From: Enterococcus villorum
GTDB lineage: Bacteria > Bacillota > Bacilli > Lactobacillales > Enterococcaceae
DNA: 64,000 nucleotides
NCBI RefSeq assembly: GCF_007990225.1
Contig: NZ_BJWF01000001.1
Location: 207,956-271,955, forward strand
Reading direction: 5' to 3'
Shown here: one piece after another, positions 1 to 9,611 of the stretch
Layout: each line of letters opens with the position of its first letter
Position numbering within the stretch: position 1 is the stretch's first letter
Notes under the pieces: model-generated
Seen by the model: the letters and a program-made list of their open reading frames with translations, nothing else
What the model was told of the DNA's origin: nothing
The model's database searches: none
Program-made: the position numbers and the translations under genes

Positions 1-2896
1 ATTGTCTCTTTTCTAACATGGTTTGTTGATTCATCCAAGTAATGGAAAAGCGACTGTCATTGTGATTCAGTTGAGAAAAAACAGTGGTGTGTTCATTGTA
101 ATTTTTCATCAGTGGGTGTCGCATCAAGCTAAAGCCGATCCAATTCATCAAGCTGCTTTTTCCTTTTAAGCGTGTGGTTGGCTCTAAAACAAGGTTGGTT
201 TGTTCAGAAGCTTCTGCCCAACTTTTCAACGTATCTTCTTTATTTTTATAAGAACCGACGATGAATAATTTTTGTTCTGCTCTGGTGAGACCCACGTATA
301 ATTTACGCATTTCTTCTGATAATAATTTGTTTTGTTTCGCTAATTTAATAGCCTGATAAGGGAGCGTATCATATAACACCCTCGTGTCAGGTTCCATATA
401 ACGAATACCGGCTCCTGTCTTTTCATCAAACACATATCGTTTTCTTAAATCTTGTAAATTGAATTGCTTAGTCATATCTAATAAGAAAACAATGGGAAAT
501 TCTAGCCCTTTACTTGCATGGATTGTCATCACTCGTACTGCATTATCTGCTGAAGTGATCACTGGTTCTGCTAAATCTTTGTCTTTTTCTTGCATTTTCT
601 CAATAAAACGCACGAATTGATACAACCCTTTAAAGGAGCTTTGTTCATAGGACTTGGCACGATCAACTAAAGCATACAAATTGGCTTGTCTTTGCGCCCC
701 AGCTGGTAATCCTGCGACATATTCCAAATAACCCGTTTGGAAATAGACTTCCCATAAAAGATCTGTAATGGAAGAACGACGGGCAAGTTCTCGCCAATTT
801 TCCAATTGTTCATTGAAATGACGTAATTTATCTGCCAATTCATCCTTATTTTCTAATTGATACACAAGAACAGCTTCATAATAAGTATGCGTTCGATCCG
901 CTAAACGTATTTGAGCAAGTTCTGGTTCAATCAACCCGACAATTGGCGAGCGTAAAACAGAAGCCAACGGAATATCTTGATAAGGGTTATCGATCAACTG
1001 TAACAAAGAAATCATCGTTCGTAGTTCGGTCGATTGGAAATAATTTTGTGCATCATTCATTTCTAATGGGATCTCAAGTGTTTTAAAAATTTCAAGTATG
1101 GTTAAATTATTTTTCTTTGTTGGTGTTAAAAGAACAATGTCTTTATATTCAACCGGACGATTTTGTTTTGCCTTCTTATCATAAATCATAAATTTCCCAT
1201 CAATTAATTCACGGATTTTTAAAGCAGTCATAAAAAGTTCGCCTTCTGTTTTGTCTTCTAAGCTTTCATCCATTGGTAAATCCAACGTAGGTTCTTCTTC
1301 TTTTTCATAAATCAACAATTCGGGTTCAAACTGTTTACTTTCAGGAAAATCAGAAAAACCTAAAATTAATTGTGCTGCCTCATCATAAGAAATCTGTCCT
1401 ACGACAGGATCCATGAGTTGTTGAAAAATTAAATTGGTAAAACTCAAAACTTCCTTTCTTGATCGGAAATTTTCTGCCAAAACGATACGACGCCCTCCAT
1501 TAGACGTTGAAAATGCCTCATATTTTTCGACAAATAAACTAGGATCAGCTAACCGAAAAGAATAAATGGATTGTTTGACGTCTCCAACCATAAACATATT
1601 TCCTTTGGTATCATTGGGGTTTCTAAGCCAATAAAGAATGGCTTCTTGTAATTGATTAATATCTTGATATTCATCCACCATGACCTCTTTAAATTGCTTA
1701 CGATAATGGTCTGATGCTTCACTTGGCAACCATTCTTCATCTGCTTGTTCAGTCAAAATTTGCAGAGTAAGGTGCTCCAAATCATTGAAATCCAATACGC
1801 CTTTTTCTCTTTTTCGTTGACTAAACCCTGCCATGAACTGTTTCGTGATTTTCGTCATTTCTTCGACTAACGGAGCGGCTTTTTGGGTAAATGCTGTGAT
1901 TTGTTCAGGAGACAAAGGAAAGTAATTCTTTCCAATTTGTTGAATGATTTTTTTTGCTTGATCTCTTAGATTTTTCACTTCAGCCGAGCGTTCTTTTAAT
2001 TCTGCTTTACGACTACTTTTGAAGGTTGAAAAAGTTAAAGATTCCAAGCCATCATAAGCTTTAATCAGTTGATCTTGTAATAAATTTTCATAGATCTGCT
2101 GAATTTGTTTTTTTTCTTCCGCGACTTGATCGAACATTTTTTCAAGACCATCTTCTTGCGCTAAAGCAATCATTTCTTCGTAAAGGCGGACACATTGTGC
2201 CATATCAGCTAGTAAAAGTGGTCGAAGTTGGCTTTGATATAATGGTGAGTTTTCCATTCCTTCTTTTAAATCATAACTTGTCACTAATTGATCTAACCAT
2301 TTGTTTGGATCAGGATTAGCACGAGCAAATTCATAAAGGGAGAAAACGAGATTTGTTAAACCATCATCTGAGCGATCATTCGAAAAATTCATCGTTAATT
2401 GGAAAAATTCTTCACGATTTTCCGCATAAAATGACTCTCTTAACTCATCCCATACGTCTTCTTTCATTAAAATTGTCTCCGTCTCATCAGTTAACATGCG
2501 AAAAACAGGATCAATGTCGATTAAATAATAATAACGCCGAATAACGGTTAGACAAAAGGCATGGAGTGTTGAAATATTGGCATTAGGTAATAAAACCAGC
2601 TGTTTGGTAAAATGTTGTTGATTGAGTGGATCGCTTTCGCTATTTACCGCTTCTTGTAAGGCTTCTTGGATACGCTCCTTCATTTCTTTTGCAGCAGCTT
2701 CCGTAAAGGTAACAATCAATAGTTCATCGATATTGAACCCCATCTTCAATTTTTCAATGACACGACGGACAAGCACGGTCGTTTTTCCAGAACCGGCAGA
2801 TGCTGATACAAGTAAATTGTCCCCTTGATCGAATATGGCTTGCCATTGTTCGTCGGTGAATCGTTCATTTTCTGGTCTTAAAGGAATTTGAGTCAT
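1..2896 (-). CDS. addA: ATP-dependent helicase/nuclease subunit A (AddA/RexA), 3' end outside window
   Basis: Large subunit of the AddAB (RexAB) helicase-nuclease that processes double-strand breaks for RecA loading. About 965 codons are present, reading from 2896 down through the window edge, so the C-terminal part including the RecB-type nuclease domain is missing. The N-terminus shows a UvrD-type Walker A (SASAGSGKTT, about residue 33) and a Walker B/motif II DEYQDIN. Later SF1 motifs include VMTIHASKGLEFP and the VGLTRAEQKL box. The start ATG overlaps the TGA of addB by four bases (ATGA), implying translational coupling. The family is usually about 1,230-1,260 residues. Confidence 0.96.
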   Translation of the reverse strand, partial: MTQIPLRPENERFTDEQWQAIFDQGDNLLVSASAGSGKTTVLVRRVIEKLKMGFNIDELLIVTFTEAAAKEMKERIQEALQEAVNSESDPLNQQHFTKQLVLLPNANISTLHAFCLTVIRRYYYLIDIDPVFRMLTDETETILMKEDVWDELRESFYAENREEFFQLTMNFSNDRSDDGLTNLVFSLYEFARANPDPNKWLDQLVTSYDLKEGMENSPLYQSQLRPLLLADMAQCVRLYEEMIALAQEDGLEKMFDQVAEEKKQIQQIYENLLQDQLIKAYDGLESLTFSTFKSSRKAELKERSAEVKNLRDQAKKIIQQIGKNYFPLSPEQITAFTQKAAPLVEEMTKITKQFMAGFSQRKREKGVLDFNDLEHLTLQILTEQADEEWLPSEASDHYRKQFKEVMVDEYQDINQLQEAILYWLRNPNDTKGNMFMVGDVKQSIYSFRLADPSLFVEKYEAFSTSNGGRRIVLAENFRSRKEVLSFTNLIFQQLMDPVVGQISYDEAAQLILGFSDFPESKQFEPELLIYEKEEEPTLDLPMDESLEDKTEGELFMTALKIRELIDGKFMIYDKKAKQNRPVEYKDIVLLTPTKKNNLTILEIFKTLEIPLEMNDAQNYFQSTELRTMISLLQLIDNPYQDIPLASVLRSPIVGLIEPELAQIRLADRTHTYYEAVLVYQLENKDELADKLRHFNEQLENWRELARRSSITDLLWEVYFQTGYLEYVAGLPAGAQRQANLYALVDRAKSYEQSSFKGLYQFVRFIEKMQEKDKDLAEPVITSADNAVRVMTIHASKGLEFPIVFLLDMTKQFNLQDLRKRYVFDEKTGAGIRYMEPDTRVLYDTLPYQAIKLAKQNKLLSEEMRKLYVGLTRAEQKLFIVGSYKNKEDTLKSWAEASEQTNLVLEPTTRLKGKSSLMNWIGFSLMRHPLMKNYNEHTTVFSQLNHNDSRFSITWMNQQTMLEKRQ

Positions 2897-5800
2897 TCTT
2901 CTTCCTCACTCCTTTTTATTATTCTTCGCAGTGCTTCTTCTTTGTTTAACTTTTCAAGTCGATGGTAATTATTTTCTTTTAACATCACATCAAACGTACA
3001 AATACTTCTGAAAGGACAAAATTGACAAGCAAGTCGTTCTTTGTCTTTATAGGCAGGGTTTAACTTAATTTCTCCAGAAGTAATTTTCTCACCAGCTAAA
3101 CGCATATTGGCACGGTTATGTGCCATGAATAGCTGCAATTCTTCTTCAGAATAAAATTTTTCTTTACTAAAACTCCCTTTTTGATATTCCTCTTTCGCAT
3201 TCTTTTTCACAGGATAAATCAAAGAATTTTCTTTAGCTTCCAATGAATGGTCCAGCACTTCCAATAATTGAGGGTCATCTACAAAAATACCGTCATAACT
3301 AAATTTCTTTAATGTCTCTTTTTCTATTTCTTTCGTATCAGTCAAAATCGGATTATGAACATGTAAGTAATACGATCCGGCTGGTCGAACTGCAGCTTTC
3401 CCAGTCAGTCTAACCGCATCCATCAATGCCACATCCAGATAAGTTAACAATTGCATCGCCATTCCATAATAGGCTTCGGTCACATCAAATGAACGCCCGC
3501 TTGATTTATAATCTACTACGCTAAGCCAAGTATCTGCTTGTTCAACTGCGACATCTACTCGGTCAATTTTCCCCCGAACATGTAATTTTCCACCATTATT
3601 AAGGGGTAGTTCTAGACCAGGAATTCCTTTGGCTCCTGCAATTTGTCCAAATAATATTTCTGTTTGCAAAGGTTTCATTCCTGTGTTTTTACTTTGTTTT
3701 TGTAAAGCCCAAGCGACTTTTTGAATCGTTTGTCCTAATTGATAACGAATATAATTCATTCGGGCGGAACTATCCAAAATCTCAAAACGCAGTTCACCAA
3801 ATACCTCTTGTAATACTTTTTCCGTGAATTCTTTTCGCTGTTTTTCTGACATTTCCACTAAAGACAACTGATTCGAAAATAATAATTTAAAGAAACGGTC
3901 CAATGATTCATGGTAGAAGTCACCCGTCGCAGCTGGTGTTAAACCATAAACCATCCGCTCTTTCAGTTTCAAACCAAATTGCACAAAATATTTGTATTCG
4001 CAATTATAGAAATTTTCTAACCTAGAAATAGATGTATAGATATCTTTTCCATAAAGCTCTTCTGCCATTTTTTGTGGTAATGAAACAGGTAGATTTAGAT
4101 GGTCTTGGCTTTCAAAAACTCTTAAAGCAAAGTTCCGCCATTTTGATTGTAAAATTCTTTCTCTTAGTTCCAACCAATAAACAGGGATCTTTTTTTTCTC
4201 TTCTTTTGCGATGCGGTAAATATGATTAATCGTGTTAATGCCACTTCGATACGTACCAACATGACAATCTGGGTCACTTTCTAAAAGAAGGTGTTCTTTC
4301 CTTTCGATGGATACGCCCAAATAATCATGAATACGTCGTAAATAAGGAGACATCTTCAAAGTATTCGTATCATAGCTTTGCGAATAACTTAAATAGAGTC
4401 GTTCTGTTGCAGAGGAAAAGACTAGATAAGCTTGTAAAGGCTCAAAAGTCAGGTTCTCTTTTGCTGGGTCAAATAAAAATTTTTCATCTGCTAAACGGGT
4501 GTTTAATTGTTCTCTTTCTTCACTTGTTAGCAAACCTTTTGTCTCTTTGCGATCAGGAAATACCTGATCATTTAATCCGATAGCAAACGTAATTTTTGCT
4601 TGATTTGCCCGCACGAGTTCTAATCGGTTAATAAGCACTTGATCAATTGCTGTAGGGATCTTACCATAACTTAAATTTTCAAGTCCACTCATTATGATTT
4701 CTTGAAACAACGACCAATCGAAATCAGTATCGCCATAAATCAAAGAATATTCATCAAGTAAATCAATCAATGCGCCCCATGTTTGTTCATGGTTTCGTGC
4801 CGCTGCTAAATTGCCCCGTTCAACTTCTTGGTTACGCCAAAATAGCAACTGTTGCTGTACGCCACTAGAGATTAAAAAGCGATAAAAAACAGTTGCGCCT
4901 TCTTGTCCTGTTTTACATCTTTTGATTTCTTCAAAAAATGTGGGAACTTTCTCTTTGAAAAAATGTCTGATTTCATTTGAGTAATTTTCTAGTTGCTGCA
5001 CATCTTCTAACTGTTCCGCCTCAAAATCATAAGAAACAAATTGCCAATCTTTTTCTCTTGTCCAATAAGTCCCTTGATAGTTGTAGGCAAGCGCCACATT
5101 TTCTGTCATATCTAGTTTTGTGCGGAACTGATTTCTTTGCTTTCGCCAACTTTCTAAATCAAGGGTTTGATCTTCTTCACAAATAAATAATTCGGTTTTA
5201 AAAAATCGCATGATATCATTTAATCGATACGCATAACGGTCAAGCGAAAACAAGCTGTTGATCCATTCGATCAATGGATGGTTTTCCATTAACTGCTCTT
5301 CATCAATATAATACGGTATCGCCATTTCTTTAAAAACAGGTTGGATCAAATTCCCATAAAATCCCATATCTTTTGTTAAAATTTGAATGTCACGATACCG
5401 ATAATGTTCTTCACTCACTAATCGCCTAATTTCAACAGCCAACTGGCGCACTTCTTCTGTCGCGTTTTCTGCTTCCCATACCTTCAATGCCTCTTGTTCT
5501 TCTAATTTTATGGGTTTAATTTTTTTATTACTAGACGTGTCTTCCCACATTTTTTGCAAATTTTGAAGAGCAAATGGCAAGGAATGCGCGGGTGCGTACT
5601 TTTCAACAAAAACGGGTATTTTTCGTTCTTTTGCGCTAGAAATTAATTGAAAATATAGTTTTCCTGTTTCATGAAAAAGTGTCAATAGCTCAGGCATTTC
5701 AGTAATATAAGGGCGATCTAGTAGTAAGTCAACAACTAAACGTCCTTTTTCCATCATGACTTGCAACAATTGATATTCTTGTGCATTCACCCGAGTAAAT

Positions 5801-6426
5801 CCGCTAACGATGAACTTTACTTCTGACATCTCTTGCGTCTGCATATAATTGGCTAGAATTGTCAACGCGTCTTCTACTTGTAATGCTCTTTTAAGGAGTT
5901 CTTCTTCAAAAGCGGTAAAGATCAATTGTAAATCCTTCATTTTCAATTGTTGATTTTCTTCCTTTGGTGATTCAGTCGGTTGTGAAAAAACTAAATCTTC
6001 TGGAGCAATCTTTCCAATCTGTAGTTCATTGTAAAGCTCTTGTAATTGCTTGATAAATCCCTTTTTATTAATTTCTCCACGAAAAATGGTTAAGTTCTCT
6101 TCATTTTTTTCTAGTATTTGGCGTAAGATCATTGCAGAACCAGATTCTGTCAGCTCATTTCCACTAAGTAAAGTTGTTTGTTGGAGCAAATACCAAGCAA
6201 GTCGGTAAAAACTAAAAACTTGAACGTTTGTCGTGCTAAAGGCTGATTTTCCACTTTTTTTACGTAATTGCGCTAATATTTCTTGTTCCTGTTCAAATTT
6301 ATTATAGTTCGGTACAAGGAAAAATACTTGATGATTTCTATCTTCTGCAAGCCAATCGACTGCTTCATCGATCAACATTGCTTGGTGATCTTTTCGAGCG
6401 GTTCCGAGAATAAATTGTAAAGACAT
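2893..6426 (-). CDS. addB: ATP-dependent helicase/deoxyribonuclease subunit B (AddB/RexB)
   Basis: 1,177-residue partner of AddA, the usual length for AddB/RexB. The N-terminus (FILGTARKDHQ) is the degenerate helicase-like part. The C-terminal third holds a PD-(D/E)XK nuclease core (VVDYKSSGRSFDV). It is flanked by the iron-sulfur 'staple' cysteines: one in FYNCEYKYF and three in ACQFCPFRSIC. The gene comes first in the addB-addA operon and overlaps addA by four bases. An AGGAGAGGG-like Shine-Dalgarno lies just before the ATG. A sigma-A -10 hexamer is visible on the minus strand at 6465-6470. Confidence 0.97.
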   Translation of the reverse strand: MSLQFILGTARKDHQAMLIDEAVDWLAEDRNHQVFFLVPNYNKFEQEQEILAQLRKKSGKSAFSTTNVQVFSFYRLAWYLLQQTTLLSGNELTESGSAMILRQILEKNEENLTIFRGEINKKGFIKQLQELYNELQIGKIAPEDLVFSQPTESPKEENQQLKMKDLQLIFTAFEEELLKRALQVEDALTILANYMQTQEMSEVKFIVSGFTRVNAQEYQLLQVMMEKGRLVVDLLLDRPYITEMPELLTLFHETGKLYFQLISSAKERKIPVFVEKYAPAHSLPFALQNLQKMWEDTSSNKKIKPIKLEEQEALKVWEAENATEEVRQLAVEIRRLVSEEHYRYRDIQILTKDMGFYGNLIQPVFKEMAIPYYIDEEQLMENHPLIEWINSLFSLDRYAYRLNDIMRFFKTELFICEEDQTLDLESWRKQRNQFRTKLDMTENVALAYNYQGTYWTREKDWQFVSYDFEAEQLEDVQQLENYSNEIRHFFKEKVPTFFEEIKRCKTGQEGATVFYRFLISSGVQQQLLFWRNQEVERGNLAAARNHEQTWGALIDLLDEYSLIYGDTDFDWSLFQEIIMSGLENLSYGKIPTAIDQVLINRLELVRANQAKITFAIGLNDQVFPDRKETKGLLTSEEREQLNTRLADEKFLFDPAKENLTFEPLQAYLVFSSATERLYLSYSQSYDTNTLKMSPYLRRIHDYLGVSIERKEHLLLESDPDCHVGTYRSGINTINHIYRIAKEEKKKIPVYWLELRERILQSKWRNFALRVFESQDHLNLPVSLPQKMAEELYGKDIYTSISRLENFYNCEYKYFVQFGLKLKERMVYGLTPAATGDFYHESLDRFFKLLFSNQLSLVEMSEKQRKEFTEKVLQEVFGELRFEILDSSARMNYIRYQLGQTIQKVAWALQKQSKNTGMKPLQTEILFGQIAGAKGIPGLELPLNNGGKLHVRGKIDRVDVAVEQADTWLSVVDYKSSGRSFDVTEAYYGMAMQLLTYLDVALMDAVRLTGKAAVRPAGSYYLHVHNPILTDTKEIEKETLKKFSYDGIFVDDPQLLEVLDHSLEAKENSLIYPVKKNAKEEYQKGSFSKEKFYSEEELQLFMAHNRANMRLAGEKITSGEIKLNPAYKDKERLACQFCPFRSICTFDVMLKENNYHRLEKLNKEEALRRIIKRSEEEE

Positions 6427-6464
6427 TTTCCCTCTCCTTATCTGTTGAAGTCACTTTCTTATTC

Positions 6465-6470
6465 ATTATA
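6465..6470 (-). promoter_or_regulatory. -10 element upstream of addB
   Basis: A perfect TATAAT on the minus strand lies about 40 bases upstream of the addB ATG. The -35 region at the expected distance is poor, so the assignment rests on the -10 and its position. Confidence 0.4.
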
Positions 6471-6533
6471 CCAAAAAATCTGAACATTTGTTCTTTCTGT
6501 TTCTAATTTTACAATTATATTTGATACAAAAAT

Positions 6534-6578
6534 AGAGTGTGAGACAAAAAGTAAAGAATACTTTTTGTCTCACACTCT
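6534..6578. terminator. Perfect 20-bp hairpin between dtpT and addB
   Basis: Perfect inverted repeat: arms 6534-6553 and 6559-6578 (AGAGTGTGAGACAAAAAGTA and its complement) with a 5-base loop. It lies downstream of the minus-strand dtpT gene and upstream of addB. The stem carries its own A/T run. It could be a bidirectional-looking terminator or part of the repeat element next to it. Confidence 0.6.
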
Positions 6579-6590
6579 AAATATGTGTAA

Positions 6591-6831
6591 ACGGTGTTCA
6601 AGTAGCAACTCCTCAACAATAAGAGATACATTTCTAAAATATGAAAAGCTATTTTAAAAATGTATCTCTTATTTGCTCGGAGCTGACCGCTACTTTCACG
6701 ACCTCTTATCAAACGGTGTTCAAAGGCTTGCATCTGCGGCAATAAGCTCGAACAGAGGAAAAACATGAGAAACTGTTTTTCTCTGTTCGTTCTTATTGCT
6801 TGATGCAGGGCAGCCTTTTCACAAGCTCTTT
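6591..6831. repeat. Two tandem copies of a stem-loop intergenic repeat
   Basis: Two adjacent units share outer sequence: each begins ACGGTGTTCAA (6591 and 6713) and ends TTCAC-A-CTCTT. Between these each forms a long hairpin. In copy 1 GTAGC pairs with GCTAC and AATAAGAGATACATTT pairs with its complement. In copy 2 AGGCT/AGCCT, GCATC/GATGC, GCAATAAG/CTTATTGC and CGAACAGAGGAAAAAC/GTTTTTCTCTGTTCG pair. The outer motifs and the AATAAG boundary are conserved while the inner stems differ. The last unit abuts the dtpT stop codon. It resembles small enterococcal intergenic palindromic repeats such as EFAR; that family assignment is inference. Confidence 0.7.
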
Positions 6832-8296
6832 AACGAATAGAACCCATTAATTTTTTAATTGGTTCTTTGATTGTAAATAATACGATTCCTCCAACGATTG
6901 CTACGATACCAACAACCCCAAAATATGTGGATTCAGTACCAGGTGTATAGAATCGTGCGATTTGCGCATTAATGGCTTGAGAAGAGGCATCCGCTAAGAA
7001 CCAAATAGCAATTGTTTGTGATTCAAAAGCTTTAGGTGCTAACTTCGTCGTTGCGGATAAGCCTACTGGTGACAAGCATAATTCAGCAATAACTACGATA
7101 AAGAAACTTCCAATTAACCACAATGGGCTTACTTTTCCATCTGTTCCATAAAGCATGCCAGGTAACATCAATAGTAAGAAAGATAGACCAGCAAATAATA
7201 ACCCTAAAGAAAATTTCACAACAGTTGATGGTTGACGTTTGCCTAATCTTGTCCACAATGTAACAAATACTGGTGTTAATGCGAAAATAAAGATTGGGTT
7301 CAATGACTGATACCAGCTGGCTGGAATGTTCATACCAAACAACGTAGATTGTGTACGTTCACTTGCAAACAAAGCTAAAATAGAAGATCCTTGTTCTTGT
7401 AATGACCAAAAGATGATTGCAGCAATAAACAAAGGAATATATGCCCATACTTTTGGTTTTTCTTCCGCTGAAACGTCTTTTGATGTCAACATTTTTACAA
7501 AGTAGTATAAAGGTAACAAAATACCTAACACACTAATTGTATTAATGAAGAAATCAATGGATAAGTGGCCTGTCAGTTGTGCTCCACCGAAGATCGCTGC
7601 AATCACGATCAAGGCAATCACTAAATTACGAATAAATCCTTTGCGTTCTTCGGGTGTTAATGGGTTAGGTGCAACTGTTCCCACACCGTCCAAAGTTTTA
7701 CGCCCTTGAATGACATATTGTAAAAGACCAAAGAACATACCAATTGCAGCCAATGAGAAACCTAAATGATAGTTATATTCTTGTCCAATTGTTCCTACAA
7801 CGATTGGTGCGATCATCGCACCTAAATTAATTCCCATGTAAAAAATTGAAAAACCAGCATCACGTCTTAGATCCGTTTTTGAATACAAATGACCGACCAT
7901 ACCGGAAACATTTGGTTTCAAAAAGGCGGTTCCGATGATGATTAATGCCATCGAGATAAACAAAGTAGAGACACCAAAAGGCAATGCTAAAACGATGTGC
8001 CCGAGCATGATAAAAATACCACCAAAGAAAACTGTTCTTTTCGAACCTAATACTCGGTCAGATACCCAGCCACCAATAATACTAGACATGTAAATTAGTG
8101 AACCGTAAATTGACATAATTGCTAGTGCAGACGCACGTGGTAAACCAAGTCCTCCATTTGTTACTGTGTCGTACATGTAATAAATAAGTAATGCACGCAT
8201 ACCGTAGTAACTAAATCGTTCCCACATTTCTGTAAAGAACAATGTGGACAACCCCTTCGGCTGACCAAAGAAGCCTTTGTCTTGTTGTTTTTCCAT
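6830..8296 (-). CDS. dtpT: Proton-dependent di-/tripeptide transporter (POT/PTR family)
   Basis: 488-residue polytopic membrane protein of the POT family, which imports di- and tripeptides with protons. The diagnostic ExxERFxYYG motif is visible near residue 24 (EMWERFSYYGMRALL), as is the family GGWVSDRVLGSKRTVFFGG loop. Twelve or more hydrophobic segments follow. Length matches DtpT of lactic acid bacteria. The start is preceded by GAGGT. The stop codon directly abuts a stem-loop repeat. A catabolite-control-like site lies upstream at 8503-8518. Alone on its strand, so probably monocistronic. Confidence 0.94.
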   Translation of the reverse strand: MEKQQDKGFFGQPKGLSTLFFTEMWERFSYYGMRALLIYYMYDTVTNGGLGLPRASALAIMSIYGSLIYMSSIIGGWVSDRVLGSKRTVFFGGIFIMLGHIVLALPFGVSTLFISMALIIIGTAFLKPNVSGMVGHLYSKTDLRRDAGFSIFYMGINLGAMIAPIVVGTIGQEYNYHLGFSLAAIGMFFGLLQYVIQGRKTLDGVGTVAPNPLTPEERKGFIRNLVIALIVIAAIFGGAQLTGHLSIDFFINTISVLGILLPLYYFVKMLTSKDVSAEEKPKVWAYIPLFIAAIIFWSLQEQGSSILALFASERTQSTLFGMNIPASWYQSLNPIFIFALTPVFVTLWTRLGKRQPSTVVKFSLGLLFAGLSFLLLMLPGMLYGTDGKVSPLWLIGSFFIVVIAELCLSPVGLSATTKLAPKAFESQTIAIWFLADASSQAINAQIARFYTPGTESTYFGVVGIVAIVGGIVLFTIKEPIKKLMGSIR

Positions 8297-8502
8297 AATT
8301 TATACCTCAATTCTTTAAATTTTCAGAAAATACTATAAATATTCACTGAAAAATTTAACTAAAAAACTTATTTTAGAAATATATACTTATTTTCTATAAA
8401 AACGAATAAATTTTGATTGGAAAATGATAATAAAAAATAAATAGATATTTAATAATTATATAGATTCGAGCGATCAATTTTTATCATTGCTTATTTAGCA
8501 AC

Positions 8503-8518
8503 AATGGAAACGCTTGTT
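8503..8518. promoter_or_regulatory. cre-like site between dtpT and the nitroreductase gene
   Basis: ATGGAAACGCTTGTT matches the CcpA cre consensus WTGNAANCGNWNNCW at all but the penultimate position. It sits in the divergent region, about 210 bases from the dtpT start and about 140 from the nitroreductase start. Catabolite control is inferred, not shown. Confidence 0.35.
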
Positions 8519-8556
8519 AAAATAAATCTATATTTCCCTAAAATCTCACAAAAAAA

Positions 8557-8608
8557 CTTATTTTTAGTGAGCATATTATTTAACTTACTTTTTGTAAGAT
8601 GATATACT
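8557..8608 (+). promoter_or_regulatory. Operator pair and promoter of the nitroreductase gene
   Basis: Two dyads share one architecture: CTTAT-TTTTA-GTGAG at 8557-8571 and CTTAC-TTTTT-GTAAG at 8584-8598. The second lies between a -35-like TTTAAC (8579-8584) and a -10-like TATACT (8603-8608), a typical repressor position. The half-site (CTTAC/GTAAG) resembles sites of redox-sensing HxlR/MarR-type repressors that control nitroreductases in Bacilli; the regulator is not encoded here. Confidence 0.5.
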
Positions 8609-8657
8609 TCGTTTGTACTCATAAAATATGCATTTTATAACAAAAGGAGATTTTTAC

Positions 8658-9254
8658 ATGACAACTTTTACTGAAACGCTACAAAAACGCCGTTCAATCT
8701 ATGACTTGGGACGCAATGTGTCTTTATCCAATGAAGAACTTACTTCACTGATCCAAGAAGCAATTAAAGAAAGCCCAACAGCTTTCAATGCGCAATCCAC
8801 TCGAGCAGTTATTCTTTTTGGCGATGCTCATGAGAAATTATGGGAAATCACAGAAGAAGCTCTTCGCCCATTAACACCCGCCGAAGCTTTTCCAAACACA
8901 CAAAAAAAATTAGCGGGTTTTAAAAACGGTTATGGCACTGTATTGTTCTTTAAAGATACAGATATCATTAAAAACCTACAAGAACAATTTACATTATATG
9001 CCGATAACTTTCCAGATTGGTCCGAACAATCAAACGGAATTGCGACTGCCAATACTTGGGTAGCCTTAACAGAACAAGGACTAGGTGCTAATTTGCAACA
9101 TTACAATCCAGTGATTGATGAAGCTGTTGCTAAAGAATGGTCGATCCCATCAAACTGGAAATTACGTGCACAATTAGTATTTGGTTCACCAGAAACACCT
9201 GCTGGAGAAAAAGAATACATGAACGATGAAGATCGCTTCCGTGTCTTTGATTAA
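8658..9254 (+). CDS. Nitroreductase-family NAD(P)H flavin oxidoreductase
   Basis: 198 residues from an ATG that follows AAGGAG by 7 bases. An in-frame ATG at 8628 has no ribosome site and is rejected. The N-terminal TLQKRRSIYDLGRNVSLS, the internal SPTAFNAQSTRAVILFG (flavin phosphate region) and the LGANLQHYNP helix are typical of the small FMN nitroreductases of the YodC/YdfN/HBN1 group. These reduce quinones, nitro compounds or peroxidic substrates in the cytosol. The upstream paired dyads suggest stress-inducible repression. A strong terminator follows, so the gene is monocistronic. The physiological substrate cannot be read from sequence. Confidence 0.88.
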   Translation: MTTFTETLQKRRSIYDLGRNVSLSNEELTSLIQEAIKESPTAFNAQSTRAVILFGDAHEKLWEITEEALRPLTPAEAFPNTQKKLAGFKNGYGTVLFFKDTDIIKNLQEQFTLYADNFPDWSEQSNGIATANTWVALTEQGLGANLQHYNPVIDEAVAKEWSIPSNWKLRAQLVFGSPETPAGEKEYMNDEDRFRVFD

Positions 9255-9294
9255 CAACTCAAATCATTACTATTTCTATTCATAGATTTAAAAA

Positions 9295-9338
9295 ACAAGC
9301 CTGATTTTGACCTAGTTTCAAAATCAGGCTTGTTTTTT
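9295..9338 (+). terminator. Rho-independent terminator of the nitroreductase gene
   Basis: 16-bp perfect stem (ACAAGCCTGATTTTGA 9295-9310, complement 9318-9333), 7-base loop, followed by a T run. Confidence 0.92.
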
Positions 9339-9434
9339 TGTTTTATACTTTGCTCTTCTTTTATTTGAATTGTTCAGCCTAATGGGTCTCCTAATTTTCA
9401 TTTGAGAACGCTGTTTCTAAATATTCAACGAGTA

Positions 9435-9611
9435 CTAATTCTCTCTTCCTGAATCGCTTTGCGTTTGCTGTTTCAATTTTCCCTTGTCTTTACTACTGGT
9501 AATTTGACTTGAAGACATCGCCTTTTCTACTGCCCTATCGGTAATATCTTTTATTTTTATCTTAACTTCCCCAGTTTCTTTACTATACATTTCATTCCAT
9601 TGCTTTTTCAA
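9435..9611 (-). CDS. Small hydrophilic protein, 58 residues, TTG start
   Basis: TTG-initiated reading frame preceded by AAGGAGAG at good spacing. The predicted product starts MKKQWNEMYSKETGEVKIK and continues as a lysine/serine/glutamine-rich chain ending QSDSGREN. It has no transmembrane segment or signal peptide, and I recognise no family. The amphipathic composition and a clear ribosome site argue for a real gene; the TTG start and short length argue for caution. It stands alone, with the nitroreductase terminator on the other strand just downstream. Confidence 0.5.
   Translation of the reverse strand: MKKQWNEMYSKETGEVKIKIKDITDRAVEKAMSSSQITSSKDKGKLKQQTQSDSGREN

Noticed and set aside
6515..6766. 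83-codon minus-strand frame
   Set aside because: It runs through the hairpin and repeat element and has no ribosome site.
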